A program made the translations under genes and the position numbers. From Pseudomonadota bacterium (GTDB lineage Bacteria > Pseudomonadota > Alphaproteobacteria > Rhizobiales > Rhizobiaceae), in NCBI GenBank assembly GCA_020161665.1, contig JAIUPA010000018.1, positions 1-64,000 of the forward strand: a stretch of 64,000 bases of DNA, in the 5' to 3' direction. The first letter of the stretch is position 1. Each line of letters opens with the position of its first letter. Positions 36,157 to 45,441 of this stretch are shown in pieces. Under the pieces are notes generated by a model, which worked only from the letters and a program-made list of their open reading frames with translations, was not told where the DNA came from and did not search any database.

Positions 36157-36301
36157 CCCCGTTCACCGAGCCGACTGACGGCTTCTTCTGGTTTTTGGTT
36201 GTCTGGAAATGCGTAAGCCCTGAGCGGTCTAGGCTGGCTTAAACCAATCATTCAAATGCAATCTATCCCCCCAGATTCGAGGGGGAACGGCACAAAATGA
36301 T

Positions 36302-36338
36302 GCAGGCGCGCACTCCGGGCGGGGAGTAGCGCGCCTGC
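36302..36338. terminator. Large stem-loop at the end of the flagellar cluster
   Basis: The 10-bp stem GCAGGCGCGC/GCGCGCCTGC (36302-36311 with 36329-36338) is extended by ACTCC/GGAGT with one bulge. A second small hairpin ATCCGC/GCGGAT follows. It lies about 70 bases beyond the last leftward flagellar gene. No long T-run is present in either direction, so termination may be incomplete. Confidence 0.5.
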
Positions 36339-36406
36339 AATATCCGCATAAAGCGGATAGAGGAACCGGGGTGAACGGCCGCTTTCGCAGACGTTGCGGG
36401 GAGAAA

Positions 36407-36949
36407 TCAGTGACCGGAGGGCGGCGGGGCTTCGGGGGCTTCCTCGCCTTCGATGATCTTCGTGCCCTTGCGATCATGGTTCTGGGCATCGAGATTGGCG
36501 CGCACATCGGCCTTGGACAGGTAGTCGAGCTGCTCGACCAGAACGTCCATGACGACCTCGCCCTCGTAGCGCTCGTTCATGCCCTTCTTGATCAGGTCCT
36601 TGAAGCCGGAAAGGTCAAACTGCTGGATCTCGGTCAGGTCCACCATCTTGTTGCCAACCAGTAGGGTAAAGAGCTCGTCGGTGAGGAACGTATCGGCGGG
36701 AAGCTTCGCGGCCTTGAATTTCACCTTGTCGACGATCAACGTGATGCGGCTGAGGAAGTAGCCCTTGACGCCACCTTTCGAAATGACCGGGATCGAAATG
36801 GTTTCGACCTTCACGACTTCGGTGTCGACCTTGGCCTTGGCCGCGTCAGCAGAATCCGGCGGCTTGGTGGCCTGACTGATCGAGAACCACACCGCGGCGA
36901 GCGTGACGATGCAGACCCACAATCCTGTCGCGATCAGTTTCAGCATCAC
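36407..36949 (-). CDS. Membrane-anchored protein of the flagellar operon (FliL-like position and layout)
   Basis: The 180-residue protein has one N-terminal helix (LIATGLWVCIVTLAAVWFSI) and a periplasmic domain containing VKGYFLSRITLIVD. That resembles FliL-type stators helpers only in general shape; sequence similarity to FliL is not convincing. Its tail is Pro/Glu-rich. Its ATG overlaps the stop of the FlgN-like gene by four bases, so it belongs to the flagellar transcription unit and is its last gene. I infer a flagellar role from position. Confidence 0.55.
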   Translation of the reverse strand: MMLKLIATGLWVCIVTLAAVWFSISQATKPPDSADAAKAKVDTEVVKVETISIPVISKGGVKGYFLSRITLIVDKVKFKAAKLPADTFLTDELFTLLVGNKMVDLTEIQQFDLSGFKDLIKKGMNERYEGEVVMDVLVEQLDYLSKADVRANLDAQNHDRKGTKIIEGEEAPEAPPPSGH

Positions 36950-37314
36950 ATCTCGCCATAATAGCGGAACTGTTCCTGCGAGTAGGTTCCGTCACCGTCG
37001 GCATTCTGAACGGCACTTTTCAGGAGATCGGCCACGGCACGCACGGCATGCAGATGGGCCTCGACGCGGCGGGCATTCAGCTTCAGCTTGGCTTTCAGGC
37101 TGTGCATCTGCTCGATATGGGCGTTGGCCAGTTCGCGCGGGTCGGTATCGCGAAACAGCATGGTCAATTCATAAAGGCAGCGGCTCTTGTGAGCGTTCGA
37201 AACCTTGAGGTCAAACTCGGGGTCCTTGCCGATCCGTTCGTTTTCATTATCGATGATCATTTCAAGGCGGCCCAGAACCGTTTTGATCCGATAATCGCTG
37301 GAGACAACTTCCAT
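36946..37314 (-). CDS. FlgN-like flagellar chaperone candidate
   Basis: The 122-residue protein is predicted to be almost entirely helical (e.g. YRIKTVLGRLEMIIDNENERI, RVEAHLHAVRAVADLLKSAV), with the length and helical hairpin style of FlgN. FlgN escorts the hook-filament proteins FlgK and FlgL, both encoded in this cluster. Sequence identity to characterised FlgN is low, so the call is by size, structure and position between the FlgJ-like and the membrane-protein genes. Confidence 0.5.
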   Translation of the reverse strand: MEVVSSDYRIKTVLGRLEMIIDNENERIGKDPEFDLKVSNAHKSRCLYELTMLFRDTDPRELANAHIEQMHSLKAKLKLNARRVEAHLHAVRAVADLLKSAVQNADGDGTYSQEQFRYYGEM

Positions 37315-37362
37315 ACGCTTTGTCCTCTTCGTGATGGGCCGGTTCGTTCAGAACCCTACGCG

Positions 37363-37929
37363 TCACACCACCTTGCGGGCGGCCTTGTCATCGTCCTTGG
37401 TTTCCGCCACGTCGAGGACGCGGCGCTGGAAATCCGTGATGCTGCTGATGGCCATGCTGCGATCATTTTCATCGGTCTTGGCATTCGGCCGGTCCTGACG
37501 GGCCAGCGACTTGGCGTAGAGCTGGTCGGCGATGCCGATGCCACCGCGCTCAGAAACGGAATTGGCCATCTGTTCGGCCATCATGCTTTTCCAGAATTCA
37601 CCGGCAGAGCCCTTGCCGTAGACCTCTTCGCTTTCGGAGGGCAGCATGTTCTGGATGAAGGTGGAGAGAACCGAGGCTTCAAACTTGCGATAGGTTTCGG
37701 GCGCAGCACCCTTGACCTTTTCATGGTTGATATTGCCGAGACCGGCCTTTTCCGCCGGGCCGCCCAGATCAATCATGTTGGCGGCGAAGCCCGTTCCGGC
37801 GCTGGCCAGACGAACGGCCTGCGAATCGGCTGCCCGCGCCCGCAATTTCTCACGCGCTGCTTCGATTTCGCCCGGCGCGGCCGCATTGACCACGTCAAGA
37901 ACCAGATCGCTTGGAGGTGAAATCGCCAT
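37363..37929 (-). CDS. Rod-binding protein FlgJ (N-terminal domain only)
   Basis: The 188-residue protein contains the rod-binding region FEASVLSTFIQNMLPSESEEVYGKG..GEFWKSMMAEQMANSVSERGGIGIADQLY (about 85-150), the hallmark of FlgJ. It lacks the muramidase half found in enterobacterial FlgJ. In alphaproteobacteria a separate lytic transglycosylase supplies that activity; a suitable candidate is encoded at 47896-48468. It caps rod assembly in the periplasm. Confidence 0.75.
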   Translation of the reverse strand: MAISPPSDLVLDVVNAAAPGEIEAAREKLRARAADSQAVRLASAGTGFAANMIDLGGPAEKAGLGNINHEKVKGAAPETYRKFEASVLSTFIQNMLPSESEEVYGKGSAGEFWKSMMAEQMANSVSERGGIGIADQLYAKSLARQDRPNAKTDENDRSMAISSITDFQRRVLDVAETKDDDKAARKVV

Positions 37930-37987
37930 TTCGCTTTCCCTTGAGGCGGTTCGGCCAAACAGGATTGCCGCTTACCGTTACCCGGGA

Positions 37988-38407
37988 CTATGAAGAACGA
38001 AGCTTGCTGGAGGCTGGCGTGGCACTCGCCATCGTCATGTCGAGAAGGTCGAGGACGGCTTCGTCCTCTTTGACGCGATCTTCGTCCGCGCGGGCTTCGC
38101 GCACCCGGTCTTCCAGCCGATCGCCCTTGGTGCGCTCCTTCAGGATCTTGGCCTCGTGGACGCGCTGCATACCGGCCAGCTGCTGGTCCTTGGTCATCAG
38201 CCGGGAAAACCGTTCCGCATAATTGCGGGCGAAGGGACGGTGAAGCTCTCCCAGCGAGGTGATCGCATCCATGACCGTATCCATCGAGGCGCCGATTTCC
38301 TGGCGTTGGCGGACAGCGGCGGCCAGATCGTTCTCGGCCAGCTTTTCAAGATGCCGCTGCAGGGCCACCAATCGCGCCAGCTTTTTCGATTTGGGTTCCG
38401 ACGCCAT
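37988..38407 (-). CDS. FliJ-like flagellar export protein candidate
   Basis: The 139-residue protein is a continuous coiled coil with high charge (KSKKLARLVALQRHLEKLAE to VREARADEDRVKEDEAVLDL), the size and character of FliJ, the stalk of the flagellar export ATPase. It is located directly after fliR. Sequence alone does not prove FliJ, since coiled coils are generic. Confidence 0.55.
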   Translation of the reverse strand: MASEPKSKKLARLVALQRHLEKLAENDLAAAVRQRQEIGASMDTVMDAITSLGELHRPFARNYAERFSRLMTKDQQLAGMQRVHEAKILKERTKGDRLEDRVREARADEDRVKEDEAVLDLLDMTMASATPASSKLRSS

Positions 38408-38416
38408 GCCTTCTGC

Positions 38417-39172
38417 CTAGCCTCCGAGGAAGATCGGGCCGAAACCATCGGCGAACTGGCGCAGCATGGCGGCAATCGCGAGGTAGAGCAGGAAGATGCC
38501 GGCCAGCACCGAAAACGGCGTGGCGATGAAGAAGACCGGGATCTGCGGCGACAGCTTGTTCAACAGACCGGCGGCAAAGTTGAACATGATCCCGAAGATG
38601 ATGAAGGGGCTTGCCAGCCTCAGCATGATGGAAAAGGTGCGTGTCAGCGTGTCCGTCAGGGTGATCAGCATCTTGTTGCTGCCGACCAGTGTACCGAGCG
38701 GGATCGTATCGTAGGAATCCATCAGCGCCTTGAAGACGATTTGGTGAAAATCCATCATGAACAGCACCATCAGCCCGGTGAAGGTGATGAGGTTGTTCAG
38801 CGTGGTTTCCGACGTGTCTTCCAGCACATCGACGCTGCCCGGGGCCGTGAGGCCGATCATCGAGCCGATGACCGAGCCGGTGAACTGCAGGCCCATGATA
38901 TAGAGACGGGCGATCATCCCGAACATCAAGCCAATCAGGCTTTCGGAGACGATCAGCACCACGTAAACACCCGGCGTTGCGTTTGTGGCGCGCGAATAGA
39001 TCGGCTCCCACATCAGGGGCAGCATGGCGAGGCTGAGCGCCACCGAAACGAACAGACGAATGGTCATGGCCACACGCGCCGAGGAGAAGCCCGGCAGCAC
39101 CATCATGCAGGCACCGATGCGGCAGAAGAGCAGGAAGAGCGCCAGCACCGATCCCTGCGGGTCCGTTATCAT
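38417..39172 (-). CDS. fliR: Flagellar export gate protein FliR
   Basis: The 251-residue membrane protein has about six helices and the family pattern [20 protein letters not shown] near its start, [20 protein letters not shown] in the middle and a hydrophobic end. Its ATG overlaps the stop of flhA by four bases. Together with FliP, FliQ, FlhA and FlhB it forms the type III export gate in the MS ring; fliQ and flhA are neighbours. Confidence 0.93.
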   Translation of the reverse strand: MITDPQGSVLALFLLFCRIGACMMVLPGFSSARVAMTIRLFVSVALSLAMLPLMWEPIYSRATNATPGVYVVLIVSESLIGLMFGMIARLYIMGLQFTGSVIGSMIGLTAPGSVDVLEDTSETTLNNLITFTGLMVLFMMDFHQIVFKALMDSYDTIPLGTLVGSNKMLITLTDTLTRTFSIMLRLASPFIIFGIMFNFAAGLLNKLSPQIPVFFIATPFSVLAGIFLLYLAIAAMLRQFADGFGPIFLGG

Positions 39173-41256
39173 GAAATCGATCCGAGTATCTTGATTTCAA
39201 TGCCCTTCGCCAACTCGACATGCGACAGCACGGGCAAGGTGGAGAACAGGCGTTCAATGATCATACGGACATAGGAGCGTGTTTCGGGCGATGTGACAAG
39301 AACAAAGGGCACGCCGCGATCCATGAATTCACGGACGACGCGGCTGGCATCCTCGGAGAACTCTTCGAGCATACGCGGATCGATATCAAACTCGATGACC
39401 TCGCCCTTGGCATCGCGCTTCAGCGCCTGATGGAAAGCCAGGTCCCACTTGGAACCGAGGCGCAGGACGCGCAACACGCCGTTATCCGTCAAATCACCGC
39501 AAAGCTGTTGCGCCATGCGCACCCGCACATGATCGACAATCTGCTCGGTCTTTCTGACATGCGGTGCGAGTTCGGCCACGGCTTCCAGAATGAGGTGCAG
39601 ATTACGGATCGAGACACGCTCGGCGAGAAGCAGTTTCAGGACGGCCTGCAAGCCGGAATAGGACATGTGCGAGGTGCAGATTTCATCGGCGAGCTTCTTG
39701 TATTCCGGGTCCAGCCGGTCAATCAGGATCTTCACGTCCTTGTAGGAGAGAAGCTGCGGCAGGTTATTACGGATCACCTCGCTCAGATGGGTCAACACCA
39801 CCGAGACGTTATCAATCGGGTGGAAGCCTTCGCGTTTCAGTTCCTCGACAAAGGTCTCCATGACCGAGACGGCCGGCATGCCGAAAGCGGGTTCGCGAAT
39901 TTCATCACCGGGCACGGAAGGCTTGCGCCCCGTTCCGGTAACGACCAGCACTTCGCCGACGCGAAGCTGGTTCGACGCAATCGTCGTACCGTGGATGCGG
40001 ATCTGGTAGGACTTGTCGGGAATGGCGATGTCGTCGGTCACCTTGATTTCCGGGACCACGAAGCCGTATTGCGACGCGAATTTCTTGCGCATCTTGCCGA
40101 CGCGGAAGGCCAGTTCCTGATGCGCGCCGAGAAGGCGGGTCGAGACCTGCTTGCCCAGCGCCAGTTCAATTTCCGTGGTGCGCAGGACGTTCTTGACGGA
40201 ATCCTTGTCGGCTTCCTTGGTCTGAACGACCTTCTTTTCTTCCTGCTCGCGCATCAGGCGATTTTCGGCCTCGATGCGACGCGGAATGACCCAGGCACCA
40301 AAGGCCATGACGCTGGCCAGAACCGCAAAGGGCAGGAAGGGCAGGCCCGGAATAACGGCGAGGATCATCAAAAGGGCGGCCGCCACCGACATGGCGCGCG
40401 GATAGCCGGACAGCTGCTCGACCACGGCCTGATCGGTCGAGCCGCGCGTGCCGCCGCGTGACACGAGAAGACCGGCGGCCAGCGAGACGATAAGGGCTGG
40501 AACCTGCGAGACGATACCGTCACCGACAGAAAGCTTGACGAAGACATCGGCGGCCTGCCCCACTTCCATCCCATGACGGAAGAAGCCGATGAGAATGCCG
40601 CCCACCACGTTGATGCCCGTGATCAGAAGACCGGCGACAGCATCACCGCGCACGAATTTGGAGGCACCGTCCATGGCGCCGTAAAAGGCGCTTTCTTCTT
40701 CCAGTTCCCGGCGGCGGCGCTGGGCTTCCTTCTCGTCGATGATGCCGGCCGAAAGGTCGGCGTCGATCGACATCTGCTTGCCGGGAATGGCATCGAGGGT
40801 GAAGCGCGCGCCGACTTCTGCGATACGCGTCGCGCCCTTGGTGATGACGATGAAGTTCACGACGATCAGGATCAGGAAGACGATCAGACCGATCATGAAA
40901 TCGCCGGACATGACGAGGCTTGAGAAGCCTGCAATCACGCCGCCGGCTGCGGCGTGGCCTTCATGTCCGTGCGTGAGAATGACGCGCGTCGTCGCAATAT
41001 TCAGCGCCAGACGCATCATAGTCGCGATCAGAAGGATGGTCGGGAAAGACGAGAAATCGAGCGGGCGCTGAATCCACAGGGACACCATGAGGATCAGCAC
41101 GGCAAAGGCAATCGAGAAGGCCAGGCCCATATCGATCATGAAAACCGGAATGGGCAGGAACAGGATGCAGAGAATGACAACGATACCGGCGGCAAAACCG
41201 ATATCGCGACCGTTTGGCGTCGCCTTGGGAATTGAGACTGCCTGTGTCTCGGCCAT
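39169..41256 (-). CDS. flhA: Flagellar export gate protein FlhA
   Basis: This 695-residue protein has an N-terminal half with about eight membrane helices and the FHIPEP-family motif [22 protein letters not shown] (around residues 142-165). The C-terminal cytoplasmic half ends in [18 protein letters not shown] and the [20 protein letters not shown] region. Length is typical. It is the largest subunit of the export gate, receiving substrates and chaperones. Confidence 0.96.
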   Translation of the reverse strand: MAETQAVSIPKATPNGRDIGFAAGIVVILCILFLPIPVFMIDMGLAFSIAFAVLILMVSLWIQRPLDFSSFPTILLIATMMRLALNIATTRVILTHGHEGHAAAGGVIAGFSSLVMSGDFMIGLIVFLILIVVNFIVITKGATRIAEVGARFTLDAIPGKQMSIDADLSAGIIDEKEAQRRRRELEEESAFYGAMDGASKFVRGDAVAGLLITGINVVGGILIGFFRHGMEVGQAADVFVKLSVGDGIVSQVPALIVSLAAGLLVSRGGTRGSTDQAVVEQLSGYPRAMSVAAALLMILAVIPGLPFLPFAVLASVMAFGAWVIPRRIEAENRLMREQEEKKVVQTKEADKDSVKNVLRTTEIELALGKQVSTRLLGAHQELAFRVGKMRKKFASQYGFVVPEIKVTDDIAIPDKSYQIRIHGTTIASNQLRVGEVLVVTGTGRKPSVPGDEIREPAFGMPAVSVMETFVEELKREGFHPIDNVSVVLTHLSEVIRNNLPQLLSYKDVKILIDRLDPEYKKLADEICTSHMSYSGLQAVLKLLLAERVSIRNLHLILEAVAELAPHVRKTEQIVDHVRVRMAQQLCGDLTDNGVLRVLRLGSKWDLAFHQALKRDAKGEVIEFDIDPRMLEEFSEDASRVVREFMDRGVPFVLVTSPETRSYVRMIIERLFSTLPVLSHVELAKGIEIKILGSIS

Positions 41257-41356
41257 TCTAAACGCGTCTCCTCATGAGGCTCTGGCCAACATTGCCATGA
41301 CGCCGGAGACTAGAGACGCAAACTTGCGCGAGGGTGGCGCTCGTGCCGAGCCGTCA

Positions 41357-41623
41357 TCAGAAACCTGTTTGTATTCGCTGGAAAACCATGTTGGTGAAGA
41401 GCGAAATCTGCCCGCCAATCAGCGGCGCAGACATGCCGAGCGCCACCATGACGGCGACGATTTTCGGCACGAAGGTCAAGGTCATTTCCTGAATCTGGGT
41501 AAGCGCCTGAATGAAGGCAATCAGCACACCGACGATCATGGCAGCCAGAAGCGCCGGTCCCGAAGCCGTGAGGATGGCCCAAACGGCAGCGCGGATCAAA
41601 TCGAGCGCGTCAGCTTCATTCAT
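41357..41623 (-). CDS. fliQ: Flagellar export gate protein FliQ
   Basis: The 88-residue protein has two membrane helices (LIRAAVWAILTASGPALLAAMIVGVLIA, given here in part as a hydrophobic stretch, and IVAVMVALGMSAPLIGG) linked by the conserved FIQALTQIQEMTLTFVPK. Size and motif are diagnostic of FliQ. It lies between flgD and flhA, with 100 bases to flhA. Confidence 0.94.
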   Translation of the reverse strand: MNEADALDLIRAAVWAILTASGPALLAAMIVGVLIAFIQALTQIQEMTLTFVPKIVAVMVALGMSAPLIGGQISLFTNMVFQRIQTGF

Positions 41624-41696
41624 GGCATTCCTCCGGGCGAATCGACCTTCACAAAACTAGCAGATCAGGCGACCGGCTCGAAGGGCGCCTGCCCGG

Positions 41697-42110
41697 TTAT
41701 GAACTGGTGACCTTGATGCCTTCCTGAATGGTGATGGCCTTGCCATCGACGGTGGTGGCAACAACGCCATCGGACGCCCACTTGATGGACTTGATCTCGC
41801 CCGACGTCACGCCATCGGCGCTCGTCACCGTCTTACCGATATAGGTCGCGGCACTGTTCAGGTTCGTCAGCGAGATCAGGCTCTCCAGATTGGTGTTCGC
41901 CTTGATCGACTGCTCGACCTGCGAGAAGGTCGCCAGCTGGGAAATCTGCTCGGACGAGTCCATCGGATCGGTCGGATCCTGGTTCTTCATCTGCGCGATC
42001 AGAAGCGTCAGAAAGCTGTCGTAATCCAGCGACGCCTTCTTGGCATCCGTGGTGGATGCCTGCGTCGAGGATGCCGTCGATGTTGTGGAACTGACCCCGG
42101 TTACCGCCAT
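41697..42110 (-). CDS. flgD: Flagellar hook assembly scaffold FlgD
   Basis: The 137-residue protein has a Ser/Thr-rich start and the FlgD core [39 protein letters not shown] (about 30-75). It is a short FlgD, ending soon after a small beta domain, as in other Rhizobiales. It caps the growing hook. It overlaps the end of flbT by ten bases. Confidence 0.93.
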   Translation of the reverse strand: MAVTGVSSTTSTASSTQASTTDAKKASLDYDSFLTLLIAQMKNQDPTDPMDSSEQISQLATFSQVEQSIKANTNLESLISLTNLNSAATYIGKTVTSADGVTSGEIKSIKWASDGVVATTVDGKAITIQEGIKVTSS

Positions 42111-42550
42111 GGCGCAATCTCCCTGCGGATGTTGTCGATGATGGCCGGGGTGATTTCCTGATTGCTCAGGACCTTTTCCTCAGCCGAATAGAGCGAACGG
42201 ATGGCCTTCAGCGCGTCGAACGGGCGGCCCGACGACACCATGGCGTCGACACGCTTCAGTTCCGCGAGGATCTCCTCGTTGCGGAAGCAGGTCAGCAGCA
42301 TCATGATCGACTTGCGGAAGAGCGTCATGGACTGCTCCTTGCCCTCCGGGTTGATCAGCATCATCTGGCAGATGAAGTAAAGCTGGCGCAGCGGCGTGGT
42401 GGTGTCTTCCGGCTGGAGAACGTGGTTTTCCAGAAGGAAGGTCACGTCATTCAGGAATTCCAGAGCCACCTTGCGGTCAACGCGCAGAACCGCGCCGTTG
42501 ATGAAGATCTTTTCGCCGGCCTTCAGCGAGATTCGGAGGGTACTTTTCAT
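42101..42550 (-). CDS. flbT: Flagellin mRNA regulator FlbT
   Basis: The 149-residue protein matches FlbT in length and in its start [20 protein letters not shown], with [12 protein letters not shown] in the middle. In Caulobacter FlbT binds the flagellin mRNA leader and controls its stability and translation, acting with FlaF. In this window three flagellin genes share a leader motif that could be its target. The gene overlaps flaF by four bases and flgD by ten. Confidence 0.93.
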   Translation of the reverse strand: MKSTLRISLKAGEKIFINGAVLRVDRKVALEFLNDVTFLLENHVLQPEDTTTPLRQLYFICQMMLINPEGKEQSMTLFRKSIMMLLTCFRNEEILAELKRVDAMVSSGRPFDALKAIRSLYSAEEKVLSNQEITPAIIDNIRREIAPWR

Positions 42551-42894
42551 TTCAAGCCATCCCTAATGATGGAGGTTACGTCGATGATTCCCTGGTAGTT
42601 CGTCGATTCCCGTTTCCTGATCCGCTCGCATTCCTTGAGAATCCAGATGGCGATGGAGATCAGGTTGGCACGAAGTTCGACGCTCAAGGCGTTGTCGGGT
42701 TCTTTCAGATCCTCAATAAAACGCAGCCAGACGCGGCGGGTGTAAAACAGGGCTTCAATCGATTCTCTCGAAAAGCCGTTACCATCCCGCGCAGCCTCAA
42801 GAAGCTCGATCGACCGGTAGAGCACCTGTCTTTCTCGCTCTTTGGCGTCGGCAACGTCATCTGCCATGACTTCAGCGTAGGAGAACTGAAACAT
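42547..42894 (-). CDS. flaF: Flagellin synthesis regulator FlaF
   Basis: The 115-residue helical protein has the FlaF pattern: an opening [20 protein letters not shown], then [20 protein letters not shown] and LWRFIEDL-like [20 protein letters not shown]. FlaF acts opposite to FlbT, promoting flagellin synthesis or export. It overlaps flbT by four bases. Confidence 0.92.
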   Translation of the reverse strand: MFQFSYAEVMADDVADAKERERQVLYRSIELLEAARDGNGFSRESIEALFYTRRVWLRFIEDLKEPDNALSVELRANLISIAIWILKECERIRKRESTNYQGIIDVTSIIRDGLK

Positions 42895-42950
42895 CTATGT
42901 TTCCTCATGGTTACGGCCAAATCTTCCCTCCATCGGAAGACGTCTCAGTC

Positions 42951-43979
42951 TCATAGGAAGTTCACGAGGCTGAGTTGTTGAATGCGTGCAGTGATCGAAT
43001 AGGAGGTTTCGATCTGCGTCATCAAAGTGGTCAATTTCGTCGAGGCTTCGTACTTGTCGACGCCGACGAGATTGGAAAGCTGGGTATCGATAATGGTCTT
43101 CTGGGCCTTCATCGAGTCATTGGCCTTCTCCACTCGCGACTGCGAAAGGCCAAGCTGACTTCGAGAATTGTCGACCCCGGAAACGGCAGCACCCGACAGC
43201 GAGGTGACGCGCGCCGTAACAGCCGCACGGGTTGCCGAGGGCAGCTGCTCATCCCCCAACTGCGCGCCGATGACCGCCGCCAGAACGAGGTTCTTGAAGC
43301 CATCCTTGTTGATGCTGACCGAGCTATCGACCGTTTCGGCGGTGTTGATGCGGCTCGACATGGCGCTGTCGGAGGCGTTCGTCCAGCTCGCCCAGTCGAA
43401 ATTGGCCGTGTAGTCATCCAGAAAATCCGTCATCTGGGTCGCGGTCATGGTCGTGACATCGGTGATGCCGTTCGCCGTCTGATAGTTGGAAAAGGCGGTA
43501 TCGAAATCGCTCTGGAGGTCTTCCACAAAGGTGTTCGACAGCGTCTGGGCATCGGTGTTGATGCCGGAGAAGAGATACTCACCCTTCACGGCGGTGTTGG
43601 CATAACCCATGAAGTTCTGCAGTTCGCCGAGCGCCGTATTGGAGGCAACGGTGATGGACGTGCTGTCGCCACTTCCGGAAATGCCCACGAAGGTGTTGAG
43701 AATGTTCTGGGCCGAGGCCGACATCTGCTCCATGGCGAGCTGCGAATTGTCCATGCGCTCTTCGGCAAGCGCATTGGAATCCACCAGCGCCTGAAGACGG
43801 GCGCTGTCGCGGCTGAAGTTCAGGCTCTGCGAGGTGGAGACCCCCAGTTCGATACCGACATCGTAAAAGGTGCCCGTCACGGATTCGCGCTGGAGCCTGA
43901 CGATGTCTTTCTGGGTATTGGCGACCGTCAGCTGCATGGCGCTGGCGACGGACAGGGTGGACATTGCCGAAATCTTCAT
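42951..43979 (-). CDS. flgL: Hook-filament junction protein FlgL
   Basis: The 342-residue protein is flagellin-like at both ends (MSTLSVASAMQLTVANTQKD and YEASTKLTTLMTQIETSYSI), with a variable middle. It follows flgK with a three-base gap, as is usual for FlgL. It forms the second junction ring between hook and filament, exported by the type III system. Confidence 0.9.
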   Translation of the reverse strand: MKISAMSTLSVASAMQLTVANTQKDIVRLQRESVTGTFYDVGIELGVSTSQSLNFSRDSARLQALVDSNALAEERMDNSQLAMEQMSASAQNILNTFVGISGSGDSTSITVASNTALGELQNFMGYANTAVKGEYLFSGINTDAQTLSNTFVEDLQSDFDTAFSNYQTANGITDVTTMTATQMTDFLDDYTANFDWASWTNASDSAMSSRINTAETVDSSVSINKDGFKNLVLAAVIGAQLGDEQLPSATRAAVTARVTSLSGAAVSGVDNSRSQLGLSQSRVEKANDSMKAQKTIIDTQLSNLVGVDKYEASTKLTTLMTQIETSYSITARIQQLSLVNFL

Positions 43980-43982
43980 GAC

Positions 43983-45425
43983 TTACCCCGCAGCCGCCAG
44001 CAACGCCTTCATCATCTCGTCAACTGTCGAGAGGAGCTTGGAGGCGGCTTTGTAAGATTGTTCGATATCGAGCAGCAGAATGAGCTGCTCGTCGAGGTTC
44101 ACGCCGGTATCGTTCGAATAGGCTTCCGTGGCGCGCGTCTGCAATGCGCTCGTCGTTTCAGCGGCGTTGGTCGCATCGCTGCGGAACTCTTCGATCCAGC
44201 CGACGAAATCGGTGGAGAAGTTCAGCAAGGTCACGCCGGTTGCGAGTTTGCTGGCGCCGTCAAAGGTCGTCGGCGTTTCAAAGGCCGTCAGGTAGTCCTG
44301 AAGAACATCCGAAAAACCGCTGGCGTTGGTCGTATTGGCGCTGACACCGGCAATCGAGCCGTCGCGCAGCTTGAGCGGCGAGGCAACGGCGGCCGGATTG
44401 ACGGTGATCGACGAGGCAAGTCCGGGAATGATGGTCGCGGTATCAAAGGCAACCGCGGTTGCGGTCTTGGTGGTGAAGAGGCCGGCCACCTTGTTGCCAC
44501 TGCCATCGGTTTCGGCAAACAGGGCAATCGCGCCGCGCGCGATTTCGTCCGCCTGGTCCTGAATGGTCGGCAACACATCATCGCGCAACTGCATCAGCGC
44601 CTGAATGGAGCCCTTCGCCGTGGTGCTGGCTCCACTGCCGCTCTCCAGCTTCACGCCATCAATATAGACCGAATTGCCGCTGGAGGACGCATCGAACGCA
44701 GCGGTCGGCGTAAAGCTGACCTTGCGTGCCGTGGTTTCAAACAGCGTGACGCCATTGCTGGTGTAAAGCGCCACGTCGTTGCCAGGGCGCGGGAAGGTGC
44801 TGACCCCGATGATTTCGGCGATCTTCTTGATGATGGCGTTGCGCTTGTCTTCGGCGTTGCTCGGGTCAGCGCCGGTGGCGGTCGCCTTCTTGGCGGCGTT
44901 ATTGGCCTTTTCAAATTCTGCAAGCAGGTCGTTCAGCGTCGAGACATTTTCGGCGATCTCGGCGTCGGCTTCGGTGCGAAGCGCCTGAACACCATCCGAA
45001 ATCGTATTGAGCGATGTGGAAACATCCTGCGCGGCGTTTATGACCGATTGCGCCAGCGTCACATCACCCGGCGTTTCCGAGTAGGTTTGCAGCGTATCGC
45101 GCAGCGTCGAGAGATAGCCGGACGGAGACAGCGTGTACTCGGTACCACCCAACAGGGAACTGACCGATTCCATGCCTTCGAGCAGCCGCTGCTGGGCCGA
45201 ATCGGCCGAGGTGGCGTTGAGGGATTCCTTGAGGAGAGCCTTGTCTTCGGAACGGACCGTGTCGAGAAGGACCGCACCCGTCACCACGTCGACGGTGGTC
45301 GTCACCGACCGCTTGTTGAAGTCGGGATTGCTCGCGTTTTGAATATTCGACGATACGACCGTGCTCTGCGCGGCCGTATTGTAGAATATATTCCTCGTCG
45401 TATTGAGCGTCGCCGACAGGCTCAT
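43983..45425 (-). CDS. flgK: Hook-filament junction protein FlgK
   Basis: The 480-residue protein starts with the axial-protein pattern (LNTTRNIFYNTAAQSTVVSSNIQNASNPDF) and ends in a C-terminal coiled coil QLILLLDIEQSYKAASKLLS typical of FlgK. The central region is variable. It links hook FlgE to FlgL, is located 16 bases after flgE, and probably uses the FlgN-like chaperone candidate further downstream. Confidence 0.92.
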   Translation of the reverse strand: MSLSATLNTTRNIFYNTAAQSTVVSSNIQNASNPDFNKRSVTTTVDVVTGAVLLDTVRSEDKALLKESLNATSADSAQQRLLEGMESVSSLLGGTEYTLSPSGYLSTLRDTLQTYSETPGDVTLAQSVINAAQDVSTSLNTISDGVQALRTEADAEIAENVSTLNDLLAEFEKANNAAKKATATGADPSNAEDKRNAIIKKIAEIIGVSTFPRPGNDVALYTSNGVTLFETTARKVSFTPTAAFDASSSGNSVYIDGVKLESGSGASTTAKGSIQALMQLRDDVLPTIQDQADEIARGAIALFAETDGSGNKVAGLFTTKTATAVAFDTATIIPGLASSITVNPAAVASPLKLRDGSIAGVSANTTNASGFSDVLQDYLTAFETPTTFDGASKLATGVTLLNFSTDFVGWIEEFRSDATNAAETTSALQTRATEAYSNDTGVNLDEQLILLLDIEQSYKAASKLLSTVDEMMKALLAAAG

Positions 45426-45441
45426 TCAAGTTCCCCGATCA

